A stretch of 64,000 nt of DNA from Pelagadaptatus sp034112445 (GCA_034112445.1 JAWUVI010000001.1:1-64000); one strand, 5' to 3'; counted from the first letter of the stretch, positions 17,103-26,731 are shown. Translations and numbers: made by a program. Notes: generated by a model not told the origin, from the sequence alone.

Positions 17103-17706
17103 CTCAATCAAAAAAAACATGCGCAGTGATCTAGACATTATCTTCGGTTGGATTAAACCCAACAGCCGTCTGCTCGATTTAGGCTGCGGTGACGGCACTC
17201 TATTGCAGCGCCTTAGGGATGAGAAGCAAACCTCCGGTTACGGCTTAGAGATTTCAACTAAGCACATCAATACCTGCGTACAAAAACAGTTGAATGTAAT
17301 CCACCAAGACATTGGTCAGGGGTTAGATAACTTTTCTGACAATAGCTTTGATACTGTGGTGATGACCCAAGCTTTACAAGCCATGGAAGAGCCGCATAAA
17401 GTCTTATTAGAAATGCTGAGAATCGGCAAAGAAGGCATTGTCACTTTTCCCAATTTCGGGCACTGGAAAGCACGCCTGCACCTGCTTATTAATGGCCGTA
17501 TGCCCGTATCGGATTTACTCCCTTACGAGTGGTATGACACCCCTAACATCCATTTTTGCACCTTTACTGACTTTGAAATTTTATGCCATAAACTGGGTAT
17601 CGATATTATTCATCGAGAAGTTGTTAGCCAAACCGGTAGCTGGCTCAAAGACTTTAGGCCCAATCTATTTGGCGATACCGCTCTATACCATTTGAGCAAA
17701 AAATAA
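17095..17706 (+). CDS. metW: Methionine biosynthesis protein MetW
   Basis: A 203-residue class I SAM-methyltransferase-like protein with motif I LLDLGCGDGTLL near residues 22-33 and motif TVVMTQALQ further on. MetW partners MetX in homoserine acylation-dependent methionine synthesis in Pseudomonas and Leptospira; whether it methylates anything is not known. It overlaps metX by 8 bp, implying translational coupling. Length and order match the family. Identification is secure. Confidence 0.93.
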   Translation: MNNSIKKNMRSDLDIIFGWIKPNSRLLDLGCGDGTLLQRLRDEKQTSGYGLEISTKHINTCVQKQLNVIHQDIGQGLDNFSDNSFDTVVMTQALQAMEEPHKVLLEMLRIGKEGIVTFPNFGHWKARLHLLINGRMPVSDLLPYEWYDTPNIHFCTFTDFEILCHKLGIDIIHREVVSQTGSWLKDFRPNLFGDTALYHLSKK

Positions 17707-17716
17707 GGTGCTATTT

Positions 17717-18268
17717 ATGCTGTTAAAAAAATCTAGATTTTTATTAATATTACTGTGTGGTTTCAGTTTCAATGCCGTCGTTAGTGCTGAAATTCAGACT
17801 GCGTCACCTAAAGAAATACAGGCCCAAAACCCATTAGTAAAAGGGGATTCAAAAGCACTTCCTTATCGTCAATTTAATGACCACACGGTTTATTTCACCG
17901 TGTTTCCCAGTAGTTTTATTCCAGCCAAAGTAGCCAGTACCTATGGCCTAACTCGCGGTAGTGACAGAGCGTTGATCAACATTTCAATATCCAAAAATTC
18001 AGTCGGCAGCAGTTCAGTCGACAATAGTTCAGTCTCCAGCAACAAAGCTCAAGGATTAGGACAGGCCGCCAAAATAACAGGCACGGCCACCAACCTAATG
18101 CAGCAGCAGTACACTCTGGAATTTATTGAGATCCAAGAACAGGATGCCGTTTATTATCTAGCACCGTTCCGATTTATTAATGAAGAAGTTATGCACTTCA
18201 ATCTCAACATTAGTATTGATCAGCAGCACTACCCGCTAACTTTCACGAAGAAACTCTATGTCGACTAA
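17717..18268 (+). CDS. DUF4426 family exported protein
   Basis: A 183-residue protein started at the ATG 17717, with AAGG 8 bases upstream; a GTG three codons earlier would ignore that site. A signal peptide occupies about residues 1-24 (LLKKSRFLLILLCGFSF, then a VVSA-like cleavage region), so it is periplasmic. The body matches the DUF4426 family found in exactly this place between metW and rdgB in Pseudomonas. An internal serine-rich stretch (SVGSS, SVDNS, SVSSN) is encoded by three 15-base tandem repeats and looks like a recent lineage-specific insert. It overlaps rdgB by 11 bp. The function is unknown. Confidence 0.8.
   Translation: MLLKKSRFLLILLCGFSFNAVVSAEIQTASPKEIQAQNPLVKGDSKALPYRQFNDHTVYFTVFPSSFIPAKVASTYGLTRGSDRALINISISKNSVGSSSVDNSSVSSNKAQGLGQAAKITGTATNLMQQQYTLEFIEIQEQDAVYYLAPFRFINEEVMHFNLNISIDQQHYPLTFTKKLYVD
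17996..18040 (+). repeat. Three in-frame 15-bp tandem repeats in the DUF4426 gene
   Basis: The units AATTCAGTCGGCAGC, AGTTCAGTCGACAAT and AGTTCAGTCTCCAGC are consecutive and keep frame, adding five residues per copy. They lie in a surface-type serine/asparagine linker, so copy number could change without a frameshift. Confidence 0.75.
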
Positions 18269-18881
18269 TACCGATCTACCCAAGAAAGATATCGTCTTAG
18301 CTTCTGGCAACAAAGGTAAGCTAGCGGAATTTCAGCAGATGCTTGGTGGACTGGGCCTGAATATTATTCCACTGTCTGAATTCACCGACATCAGCCCAGA
18401 AGAGACCGGATTGAGTTTTGTTGAAAATGCCATCATCAAAGCGCGCTTTGCCAGTCAACACTCCGGCTTACCGGCACTGGCGGATGATTCTGGTTTAGAA
18501 GTGGATGCCCTACGCGGCCAACCCGGAATTTATTCGGCTCGATTTGCTGGCCCCAATGCCGATGACAACGCCAATAATATCAAACTATTAAATTCTCTCG
18601 AAGGCTTGGCGCACGATGAACGCGATGCTCGTTTTCGGTGTGTCCTGGCTTTTATGCAGCACAGTGAAGACCCTTCTCCAATTATAAGTACAGGGACTTG
18701 GGAGGGGCGTATTTTGCAATCCCTTAGCGGTATCAAAGGCTTTGGCTATGACCCATTATTCTTTGCCCCAGAAACACAATGCAGTGCCGCTGAGCTATCA
18801 AAAACAGACAAAAATTCTTTGAGCCATAGAGGCAAAGCACTGCGGGTAATTATGCCACTATTGCAAAAGTCGCTTGCGTAG
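18258..18881 (+). CDS. rdgB: XTP/dITP diphosphatase (RdgB/HAM1)
   Basis: A 207-residue nucleotide-sanitising pyrophosphatase that removes dITP, XTP and similar bases from the pool. Signature segments: VLASGNKGKLAEF (substrate loop), ADDSGLEVDAL (metal site), PGIYSARFAG, FGYDPLF and the C-terminal SHRGKA. Full length. It starts inside the DUF4426 gene (11-bp overlap) and stops 3 bases before hemW. Identification is secure. Confidence 0.96.
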   Translation: MSTNTDLPKKDIVLASGNKGKLAEFQQMLGGLGLNIIPLSEFTDISPEETGLSFVENAIIKARFASQHSGLPALADDSGLEVDALRGQPGIYSARFAGPNADDNANNIKLLNSLEGLAHDERDARFRCVLAFMQHSEDPSPIISTGTWEGRILQSLSGIKGFGYDPLFFAPETQCSAAELSKTDKNSLSHRGKALRVIMPLLQKSLA

Positions 18882-18884
18882 ACA

Positions 18885-20048
18885 ATGCCTCCTCTAAAGC
18901 CATCTGCCTTACCGCCACTTTCATTGTATGTCCACATTCCGTGGTGTGTGCGTAAATGCCCATATTGTGATTTCAATTCGCATCAACCCGACGCAGGTAT
19001 TCATAGTATTCCCGAGTCTGATTATGTTGATGCGTTAATTGCCGATTTAGATCTCGATGCCTATTTAGCCCAAGGACGACCCATCCACAGTATATTTTTT
19101 GGCGGTGGCACCCCCAGCTTATTTAAACCTGAAAGTTTTGATCGGTTGCTCTCTCATGTAGATAAAACCATTGGCATCGAAAGCAATGCTGAAATCACCT
19201 TAGAAGCCAACCCTGGAACCGCTGAACAACATAAATTCAGCGGTTTTAAACAAGCCGGAATTAATCGATTATCTATTGGCGTGCAAAGTTTTAACGATCA
19301 AAAACTTAAGGCCCTTGGTAGGATTCACGACAGTTCAGAATCTGTCAAAGCGGTTGCAATGGCACGGCAAGCTGGTTTTGATAACATCAATTTAGATTTG
19401 ATGCACGGCTTACCACAGCAAACATCCACCGAAGCACGGCAAGATCTATTAACCGCTATTGAATGCGAGCCGGAACACATTTCATGGTATCAACTCACTA
19501 TTGAGACCAACACCGAGTTTTATAACCGGCCACCAACCTTACCGCTAGACGATGAACTGGCCGACATCCAATTTGACGGTGAGCAGCTATTACGAGATAA
19601 GAATTACCTACAATACGAAATTTCTGCCTACGGCAAGCCCAACTTACGCTCCCAACACAACCTGAATTATTGGCGTTTTGGGGACTACCTCGGCATTGGT
19701 GCTGGCGCGCATGGAAAGCTCACCCTATTAGGAGAAGGACAAATATTACGCCGCCAAAAGACTCGTTTACCGCAACATTATCTTTCTAAGGACAAGCCTT
19801 TTTGTAGCTTGGCCAATGCCATTAAAAACGAAGATCTGCCACTCGAATTTATGATGAATGCCCTGCGTTTAACTGACGGAGTAACATCAACCTCTTTTGG
19901 TCAACGAACTGGGCTGCCCTATTCTAGTATCAGCGACATTATTGCTAACTTACAAAAAAAAGAACTTCTAGCACTAGACCCAGAAAAAATTCAAACTACC
20001 CCTTCCGGTCGCCGTTACTTAAATGATGTTTTATCTGCTTTTTTATAA
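18885..20048 (+). CDS. hemW: Radical SAM haem chaperone HemW
   Basis: A 387-residue radical SAM protein with the iron-sulfur motif CVRKCPYC (Cys21, Cys25, Cys28), the GGGTPS and EANPGT segments of the barrel, and the C-terminal HemW domain. The family resembles HemN, but the extra downstream cysteine of true coproporphyrinogen dehydrogenases is absent in this kind of motif, so a haem chaperone/insertase role is expected. The gene is 3 bp after rdgB and ends the yggS-hemW cluster. Identification is secure. Confidence 0.93.
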   Translation: MPPLKPSALPPLSLYVHIPWCVRKCPYCDFNSHQPDAGIHSIPESDYVDALIADLDLDAYLAQGRPIHSIFFGGGTPSLFKPESFDRLLSHVDKTIGIESNAEITLEANPGTAEQHKFSGFKQAGINRLSIGVQSFNDQKLKALGRIHDSSESVKAVAMARQAGFDNINLDLMHGLPQQTSTEARQDLLTAIECEPEHISWYQLTIETNTEFYNRPPTLPLDDELADIQFDGEQLLRDKNYLQYEISAYGKPNLRSQHNLNYWRFGDYLGIGAGAHGKLTLLGEGQILRRQKTRLPQHYLSKDKPFCSLANAIKNEDLPLEFMMNALRLTDGVTSTSFGQRTGLPYSSISDIIANLQKKELLALDPEKIQTTPSGRRYLNDVLSAFL

Positions 20049-20176
20049 TAATCTTACTATTGCTATGGCACGCAAACACTCAGGATGACTGCTACACTAG
20101 TGTCAGAATTCAATTATAAATTCGTTCAATATGATCGAAAAAAACTATAACTCGGCAAGGACTTTGTTGTAAATTC

Positions 20177-22600
20177 ATGTTGAACTTAAAAGGCTACGGC
20201 CGCAAAAATCCCATCACTACAAAATTAATCTTTTTAACTATTGTATGCAGTTTATTTTTTACTGTTTTTGCCGTCTTTTTTCAGCTTTACACTAATTACA
20301 ACAGCAGTATTCTAGAACTAGAAAAACGCTTGGATCAAATTCGAATCAGTACATTACCTAGTATTACCAAAAGCCTTTGGGGCTTTGATGAAGAGCAGCT
20401 CAACATCCAAATTAAGAGTGTACTTGAAGTTGATGACGTAATGCAGGTCACCGTGGTCTGGAAGGATTGGAACAACCAAGAGCAGGCCATGATGGCCAGC
20501 GCTAAAGATATGGTTTCCAATGAAAGCTTGAAAGGAAATTACTTTTTCTTCATTCCAATTAACCGTGAACTTGTCAAAGAATACCCTCTAAGTTACGCCG
20601 CTGAGAATGAGAATTCTAAGTCACTGGGGAAATTAGTCGTCACCGCGAGCTTAGATCGTTTATTTGAAGAGCTCTCTGAACGCGCTGTTTTTATTGGGTT
20701 TTTACAAGCTGGCGTTATTCTTTCTATCGTTATCAGTATTTTGCTGTTCATTAGGTTGTTATTGACACGCCACATGGAAACAATTGCCGCTTACGCTAGA
20801 GAGTTAAACCTAAATTCTATGGGAATTGCACTGCAACTCAAGCGGAAAAAACCGCTGGATAGCCCCCCTGATGAGCTCGATAATGTCGTCAATGCTATCA
20901 ATGATATGCGTGAGTCTTTATTGGAAGATATTGAAAAACGTCATCAAATGGAATTGGTTATACGTTCAGAACAAGAAGGGAAGCGGGAGTCACAACGCCA
21001 ACAAAACCAAGCTGAAGAAGCCAACCGAGCTAAAAGTCAATTCTTAGCCACTATGAGCCATGAAATCAGAACCCCTATGAATGGTGTGATTGGCATGGTT
21101 GAACTGCTTAGAGATACTAACCTCAACGACAAACAGCAGCATTACCTCGATGTCATTCATCGCTCGGGGGAGACCTTAATCACCATTATTAATGACATTC
21201 TTGATTACTCTAAGATTGAAGCAGGAAAAATGGATCTTGAATCTACCCGCTTTAATCTTGAAGAATTAATTGAGGATTGCATACAACTCTTCGGAGCAAC
21301 GGCCAATAAACGCCGCATAGAGTTAGTCGGCAGCGTTAGTCCAACCACACCGCTCTACGTTAAAGGCGACCCGACTCGCCTACGACAGGTACTTATAAAC
21401 TTACTCGGTAACGCGTTTAAGTTTACCGAAAAAGGCTGCATTACATTACAAGCTAAGCGTGACCCCGAATCCAATATCGAAAACCCTCTGATTCGCTTCT
21501 CCATAACCGACAGCGGCATTGGCATTTCCGAAGAAGCTCAAGGAAGACTTTTTCAGTCATTCAGCCAAGCGGATAGCTCTACCACCAGAAAATATGGTGG
21601 AACAGGCTTAGGCTTAGCAATCTGTAAACGCTTATCCGAGCTAATGGGTGGTGATATTGGGGTTAACAGTGTTGAAGGTAAAGGCTCAACTTTTTGGTTT
21701 TCTGCAACCTTAGAATTAGATGAAGTCCCTGAAGGTTCAGGCTCCCGTATTGTTCCTGACCTTGCGGGTAAAAACATTCTTATTGTTGAAGACAATAAAA
21801 TACTGACTGAAATCCTCACATATCACGCCCAGAGCTGGGGTATGTCTGTTTTTACAGCTAATTCAGTAGCATCGGCCATTGAGAATATTAAATCGCGATT
21901 AGTTAACGGTCAGTCTGACCTCGACTTCATTTCTCTGGATTATTACTTAGAGAGTGGTACCGGTCTTGATCTGGCCAAACAAATCCATGAATTAGCGCCT
22001 CAAGATAAAACCCATAAGTTTTTACTGACCGCATCAAACCAACAATTTGAACCTGATGAGTTAGAAGAGTGCGGTATTGAAACGGTTTTATATAAGCCTG
22101 TATCACCCAAGCGAATTAAAGAGAAGCTGGCATCGATGCTAGGTCATACCGTTTTATCTGCTCCTAAAGAGGAGGCCATACCGTCAGATTTTGGCCACTT
22201 GAATGTCTTAGTAGCCGAAGACAACTCCGTTAATCGTATGGTAATTAAAGGCTTACTCGGCAAGCTCAACATCATACCAACCATGGCAGAAGACGGCCTC
22301 AAGGCACTTAACATAGTAAAAGAAACAACCAAGCCTTTTGACTTGATTTTAATGGATTGTGAAATGCCAGAGATGGATGGCTTTGAGGCAACTCGAATGA
22401 TTCGCAAATATGAGCGGGTCAATGATGTTACCGCAACCCAAATTGTTGCCCTCACTGCTCACGCAATGGAAGAACACCGTGAAGCGGTATATGCCTGTGG
22501 CATGGATCACTTTTTATGCAAACCCATTACCATCAATGAGTTGCGCCAAGCCTGTTTTAAACTAGGGCTATGCAAAGATGTCGAAACCGCTATGCTATAG
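20177..22600 (+). CDS. Membrane hybrid sensor histidine kinase with two receiver domains
   Basis: An 807-residue BarA-like protein. Transmembrane segments at about 17-38 and 171-197 enclose a roughly 130-residue periplasmic sensor of no type I recognise. A coiled-coil rich linker (240-285) leads to HisKA with phospho-His295 in ATMSHEIRTP. The HATPase N, G1 (DSGIGI) and G2 (GGTGLGLAI) boxes are intact. Receiver 1 (about 535-655) has phosphoacceptor region SLDYYLE, without the usual Pro after the Asp. Receiver 2 (about 670-795) has LMDCEMPEMDG. There is no Hpt domain, so a separate phosphotransfer protein is needed. Transcribed alone; tail-to-tail with the next gene (4 bp apart). The partner and signal are unknown. 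Confidence 0.9.
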   Translation: MLNLKGYGRKNPITTKLIFLTIVCSLFFTVFAVFFQLYTNYNSSILELEKRLDQIRISTLPSITKSLWGFDEEQLNIQIKSVLEVDDVMQVTVVWKDWNNQEQAMMASAKDMVSNESLKGNYFFFIPINRELVKEYPLSYAAENENSKSLGKLVVTASLDRLFEELSERAVFIGFLQAGVILSIVISILLFIRLLLTRHMETIAAYARELNLNSMGIALQLKRKKPLDSPPDELDNVVNAINDMRESLLEDIEKRHQMELVIRSEQEGKRESQRQQNQAEEANRAKSQFLATMSHEIRTPMNGVIGMVELLRDTNLNDKQQHYLDVIHRSGETLITIINDILDYSKIEAGKMDLESTRFNLEELIEDCIQLFGATANKRRIELVGSVSPTTPLYVKGDPTRLRQVLINLLGNAFKFTEKGCITLQAKRDPESNIENPLIRFSITDSGIGISEEAQGRLFQSFSQADSSTTRKYGGTGLGLAICKRLSELMGGDIGVNSVEGKGSTFWFSATLELDEVPEGSGSRIVPDLAGKNILIVEDNKILTEILTYHAQSWGMSVFTANSVASAIENIKSRLVNGQSDLDFISLDYYLESGTGLDLAKQIHELAPQDKTHKFLLTASNQQFEPDELEECGIETVLYKPVSPKRIKEKLASMLGHTVLSAPKEEAIPSDFGHLNVLVAEDNSVNRMVIKGLLGKLNIIPTMAEDGLKALNIVKETTKPFDLILMDCEMPEMDGFEATRMIRKYERVNDVTATQIVALTAHAMEEHREAVYACGMDHFLCKPITINELRQACFKLGLCKDVETAML

Positions 22601-22604
22601 GCGC

Positions 22605-24728
22605 TTAACGGCGCCAGCGATGCAAACGCTCTAACCAACTCATAATGCCTGGGTGTACATGGTTCTTTTTCCAGGACCCAGAGAGAGCTTTGTTTGCTTC
22701 ATTCCATGTTGGATAGGCATGAATAGTTCCTAGAATTTTGTTTAAACCTAAACCGTATTTCATCGCTAGAACCCACTCCGGTAACATTTCTCCAGCGTGC
22801 TCAGCAACAATACTCACGCCCAGTACTTTATCGCTACCCACCGGGGTTATCACTTGTAAAAAACCGGTAGTTTGCTCTTCAGTTATCGCTCGGTCCGACT
22901 CTTGTAAGTCATAGCGAGTTAACTCATAAGCGATATTTTGATCTTTAGCTTCTCTCTCGGTTATACCTACGCTCGCCACTTCAGGGCTCGTAAAGGTCAC
23001 CCGCGGGATCACCCTATAATCAACTTTGAATTTCTTAAAGCCTCCAAATAGCGCATTAACGGCGGCATACCAAGCTTGATGTGATGCCACATGAGTAAAC
23101 TGATAAGGGCCAACAAGATCCCCGCAGGCATATATATTGGGGTACTGGGTTTGCAGGTATTCGTTTACGGCAAGGGTACCATCTGAATTAACCGCGAACT
23201 CCAATTCTGAGAAATCTTGGGTTCGAGCTACTCGACCTACAGCAACCAGTACGCGATCAAATTCTATTACTTTGGTATCGCCATCCAGCCCGATATGCGC
23301 ACACGACACGCTACCGCGCTTGGTAAATGACTCTACTTGGGCCGAGGTAATAACTTCCACACCATCGAGCTTCAAGCTATTAGTTATTTGCTCGCTAACG
23401 CAATCTTCGTCCCTAGGCAATAAGCGATCGGCTCGTCCGACTAAAACAACCTTAGATCCCAGCCGGGAAAATGCTTGAGCCAATTCACAACCTATAGGCC
23501 CACCGCCCATAATTAATAAGCGTTTAGGTCGCTCTTTAATACTCCACAGAGATTCCGACGTCAGATAATCAATATCCTCAAGCCCCTCAATCTTAGGTAC
23601 ACGAGGCGCTGCACCCGTTGCAATAATGATATTCTTGGTGCTGATTACCCTGCCATTCACCTCAACCTGCCAAGGTGAAATGATCTTTGCTTCACCTTGC
23701 TCACAATCAACCCCCAACTCTTGATAGCGCGCTACGGAATCGTGTGGCTCAATAGCCGTTATAGCGTCTTGTACTTTTGCCATTACGTTTGAAAAATTAA
23801 TATTGGCGGAAACTTTAAAGCTCGGTAAACCCAGCTCACTGGCACGCGACCACGATTGAGCTAAGCGAGCTGAATTAATCAAAGATTTACTGGGCACACA
23901 TCCTGTATTTAAACAGTCGCCACCCATTTTATTTTTTTCAATCAAGGTAACTTTGGCTTTAACGGCTGCCGCGATGTAAGCACTTACAAGTCCTGCAGCC
24001 CCAGCTCCTATAACGACCACATTGGTATCAAATGACTTTGGCCGACTAAAGGATCGATATAGTCGCCGCGTTTCTAGCTTACTTACGGCAAGTTTTAAAA
24101 CGTAAGGAAAGGCCGCCAATAAAATAAATGACCCTATCAGTCCGGGCGTTAATATTCCGCTTACGTTAAGAGTTTCAATAGAACCCAGCTCAGCTCCTGC
24201 GTTTACAAAAACGGCCGTTCCAGCCAACATTCCTATTTGGCTGACCCAATAAAATGTCCATGTCTTCATAGGCGTAAGAGCAAAAGCCAAATTAATCACG
24301 AAAAAAGGTACAGCGGGAATCAAGCGTAAAGAAAATAAATAATAAGCGCCTTGTGTCGCCACACCCCTATTAATATTGGCTAGCTCTTGTGAGAAACGCT
24401 CCTGCACCCAGTCACGGAGAATCGTTCTCGCCAATAAAAATGCCAGAGTTGCTCCAAGAGTGCTCGCAAAAGAGATCAGAAATAACCCCCACGTCAAACC
24501 GAACAAAGCCCCACCCAACAAAGTTAACAGAGCGGCAACTGGCAATGAGAAAGCTGTAACAACGACATAGGCTACAAAGAAAATCATTGCTGAAACATAC
24601 GGGTTTTGCTCAATGGAGTCTTTAAACCCCTCTGCCATACTTAAAATATCAAAATCAGCCCATCCATAAAGAACAAAGACAGCGGCGATCAACATCATTA
24701 ATGCAATTTTTTTCATTTTATTTCCCAT
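22605..24728 (-). CDS. TVP38/TMEM64 membrane domain fused to mercuric-reductase-like flavoprotein
   Basis: A 707-residue fusion. Residues about 1-215 are a DedA/TVP38-type (SNARE-associated) membrane domain with several hydrophobic helices and the GGALFG and RLIPAVPF motifs. Residues about 234-707 are a complete pyridine nucleotide-disulfide oxidoreductase: FAD motif GAGAAG, redox pair Cys272/Cys277 in GGDCLNTGCVPSK, NAD motif GGGPIGCELAQ and the C-terminal HAYPTWNEA active-site motif. It lacks the N-terminal MerA heavy-metal domain and the C-terminal vicinal cysteines, so mercury reduction is unlikely. A membrane-tethered disulfide or quinone-type reductase is an inference. The start may be the ATG four codons in (GGGAAA precedes it). 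Divergent from trxA, which may be functionally related. Confidence 0.85.
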   Translation of the reverse strand: MGNKMKKIALMMLIAAVFVLYGWADFDILSMAEGFKDSIEQNPYVSAMIFFVAYVVVTAFSLPVAALLTLLGGALFGLTWGLFLISFASTLGATLAFLLARTILRDWVQERFSQELANINRGVATQGAYYLFSLRLIPAVPFFVINLAFALTPMKTWTFYWVSQIGMLAGTAVFVNAGAELGSIETLNVSGILTPGLIGSFILLAAFPYVLKLAVSKLETRRLYRSFSRPKSFDTNVVVIGAGAAGLVSAYIAAAVKAKVTLIEKNKMGGDCLNTGCVPSKSLINSARLAQSWSRASELGLPSFKVSANINFSNVMAKVQDAITAIEPHDSVARYQELGVDCEQGEAKIISPWQVEVNGRVISTKNIIIATGAAPRVPKIEGLEDIDYLTSESLWSIKERPKRLLIMGGGPIGCELAQAFSRLGSKVVLVGRADRLLPRDEDCVSEQITNSLKLDGVEVITSAQVESFTKRGSVSCAHIGLDGDTKVIEFDRVLVAVGRVARTQDFSELEFAVNSDGTLAVNEYLQTQYPNIYACGDLVGPYQFTHVASHQAWYAAVNALFGGFKKFKVDYRVIPRVTFTSPEVASVGITEREAKDQNIAYELTRYDLQESDRAITEEQTTGFLQVITPVGSDKVLGVSIVAEHAGEMLPEWVLAMKYGLGLNKILGTIHAYPTWNEANKALSGSWKKNHVHPGIMSWLERLHRWRR

Positions 24729-24863
24729 AAAAGAGGTAAGGGCGCATGAAAACCATAAACTCGACAGAAAAGCTCTTTCAAGCCTTGTTTGTTGAGCACA
24801 CAGTTATTATCATCCCAGTCTTTGCGTCACAGCTTAAACATATCGTCAACTATGGCGTTTATT

Positions 24864-24884
24864 ATGAATGAAAGTTTCATTCAT
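24864..24884. promoter_or_regulatory. Perfect 21-bp palindrome upstream of trxA, candidate operator
   Basis: ATGAATGAAA and TTTCATTCAT flank a single central G: ten perfect base pairs of dyad. It lies 24 bp before the trxA start codon, in the gap shared with the divergent TVP38-flavoprotein gene. The size and symmetry fit a dimeric repressor site (TetR-like, for example). No cognate regulator is encoded in the window. The loop is too short for a good RNA hairpin. Confidence 0.45.
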
Positions 24885-24907
24885 GCATCATTATCTGGAG
24901 AAATAGT

Positions 24908-25234
24908 ATGAGTAACAACATCGTTCACGTAACCGATTCCAGCTTTGAGAGTGAAGTCCTCAACGCTAAAGGTCCTGTATTAGTCGATTTTTGGGCAGAA
25001 TGGTGCGGACCTTGTAAAATGATCGCTCCAGTTTTAGATGAGCTATCCAGCGAATACGGTGAGAAAATCAAAATTTGTAAAATGGATGTTGACTCAAATC
25101 AACAGACTCCTGGTAAATTTAATATTCGTGGCATCCCAACCCTCATTATCTTTAAAGATGGTAGCCCTGACTCAACTAAAGTCGGTGCGCTTTCAAGAGC
25201 TCAGCTCGTCGAATTTATTGACGGCAGCCTATAA
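24908..25234 (+). CDS. trxA: Thioredoxin 1
   Basis: A 108-residue cytoplasmic thioredoxin with the canonical active site WCGPC (Cys33, Cys36), the buried Asp in VDFWAEW, and the cis-proline in RGIPTL. It reduces disulfides in ribonucleotide reductase, methionine sulfoxide reductase and others. GGAG lies 8 bases before the ATG. It precedes rho as in most gammaproteobacteria, but an intrinsic terminator separates the two. Identification is secure. Confidence 0.97.
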   Translation: MSNNIVHVTDSSFESEVLNAKGPVLVDFWAEWCGPCKMIAPVLDELSSEYGEKIKICKMDVDSNQQTPGKFNIRGIPTLIIFKDGSPDSTKVGALSRAQLVEFIDGSL

Positions 25235-25243
25235 ATTACTGAT

Positions 25244-25280
25244 AAAAATCACTGGAGCTATTATCTTCAGTGATTTTTTT
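25244..25280 (+). terminator. Intrinsic terminator after trxA
   Basis: AAAAATCACTG (25244-25254) pairs with CAGTGATTTTT; the 3' arm runs into a stretch of seven T ending at 25280. It lies 10 bp after the trxA stop codon. Confidence 0.85.
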
Positions 25281-25471
25281 GCAGACCCGAATGTTTATCG
25301 TTATACTCCAGTCATCAAACGGACTTATCAGTCAATTCTTTAATACCCGTGCGTACTACCTGCAAAAAATAATACCCACAACCAATACGATTTATATCTC
25401 CTTTTTGTTTATTTAGACTTATTTCAAGTCATTCAACATTGACATTTATTCAACCAATCCAGCCAGAGCTT

Positions 25472-26731
25472 ATGAACCTAACAGACCTTAAGAAAAAACC
25501 TATTGAAGAGTTAATTGCCATTGCCAAAGAAATGGGCATGGAAAATATGGCTCGCTCACGCAAACAAGACATTATTTTCAACACCTTAAGACGCCACGCC
25601 AAAAGCGGGGAAGATATTTATGGTGATGGTGTTCTAGAAATTCTACAGGACGGATTCGGGTTTTTACGCTCAGCCGACAGCTCTTATTTAGCCGGCCCTG
25701 ATGATATCTATGTATCCCCCAGCCAAATTCGCCGCTTCAACTTAAGAACCGGCGACACTATTTCTGGCAAAATTCGCCCTCCCAAAGAAGGCGAACGTTA
25801 TTTTGCCATGCTCAAAGTTGATACCATCAACTTCGATAAGCCTGAGAATGCCAAAAATAAAATTTTATTTGAAAACTTAACGCCATTATTTCCAAATCGA
25901 CGTTTAGTTCTAGAAACTGGCAATGGCTCTACAGAAGATTTAACCGGGCGTATTATCGACTTAATGGCACCCATCGGTTGTGGCCAACGAGGCCTGATTG
26001 TTGCACCACCCAAGGCGGGTAAAACCATCATGATGCAGAACATCGCACAGGCCTTGGTTCGCAATAATCCCGAGTGTCACTTGATCGTACTGCTTATTGA
26101 TGAGCGTCCAGAGGAAGTCACCGAGATGCAGCGATCTGTTCGCGGCGAAGTGGTTGCATCAACTTTTGATGAGCCACCATCACGCCACGTGCAAGTTGCT
26201 GAGATGGTTATTGAAAAAGCCAAGCGTCTGGTTGAGCATAAAAAAGACGTGGTGATTTTACTTGATTCTATTACTCGTTTAGCTCGTGCTTACAACACCA
26301 TCGTACCTTCATCAGGCAAGGTTCTTACGGGTGGTGTCGATGCTCACGCCCTAGAACGTCCAAAACGTTTCTTTGGTGCTGCACGTAATATTGAAGAGGG
26401 CGGAAGCCTCTCAATTATTGCTACCGCACTGGTTGATACTGGCTCGAAAATGGATGAAGTTATCTTTGAAGAGTTCAAAGGTACCGGCAACCAAGAATTA
26501 CGTCTTGACCGTAAAATGGCTGAAAAACGTATTTTCCCTGCTATTAATGTCCGCCATTCTGGCACGCGTCGCGAAGACTTATTAATGCGTGAAGATGAAC
26601 TACAACGAGTATGGATTTTACGCAAACTACTCAATGACATGGATGATGTAGCCGCCACTGAATTTTTATTAGATCGTTTGAAAGATCATAAGACCAATGA
26701 TGATTTCTTTATGTCGATGAAGCGCAGCTAA
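25472..26731 (+). CDS. rho: Transcription termination factor Rho
   Basis: A 419-residue hexameric RNA helicase, equal in length to E. coli Rho when started at ATG 25472 (MNLTDLKKKP); an in-frame TTG 11 codons earlier opens a longer frame but lacks homology to the family start. It has an N-terminal helix-bundle and cold-shock RNA-binding domain (VLEILQDGFGFLRS), Walker A APPKAGKT, Walker B VVILLDSITR, and the Q/R loops (GGVDAHAL). The 237-bp gap after trxA holds the trxA terminator and a leader of about 190 bp; Rho is autoregulated through its leader in E. coli, so the same is plausible here. Identification is secure. Confidence 0.97.
   Translation: MNLTDLKKKPIEELIAIAKEMGMENMARSRKQDIIFNTLRRHAKSGEDIYGDGVLEILQDGFGFLRSADSSYLAGPDDIYVSPSQIRRFNLRTGDTISGKIRPPKEGERYFAMLKVDTINFDKPENAKNKILFENLTPLFPNRRLVLETGNGSTEDLTGRIIDLMAPIGCGQRGLIVAPPKAGKTIMMQNIAQALVRNNPECHLIVLLIDERPEEVTEMQRSVRGEVVASTFDEPPSRHVQVAEMVIEKAKRLVEHKKDVVILLDSITRLARAYNTIVPSSGKVLTGGVDAHALERPKRFFGAARNIEEGGSLSIIATALVDTGSKMDEVIFEEFKGTGNQELRLDRKMAEKRIFPAINVRHSGTRREDLLMREDELQRVWILRKLLNDMDDVAATEFLLDRLKDHKTNDDFFMSMKRS

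Noticed and set aside
22597..22614. GGCGC...GCGCC hairpin at the tail-to-tail junction of the hybrid kinase and flavoprotein
   Set aside because: Only five pairs, overlaps both coding ends, and has no T-run; too weak to call a terminator.
22605..24728. Mercuric reductase (MerA)
   Set aside because: No N-terminal heavy-metal domain and no C-terminal vicinal cysteines; no mer genes nearby.
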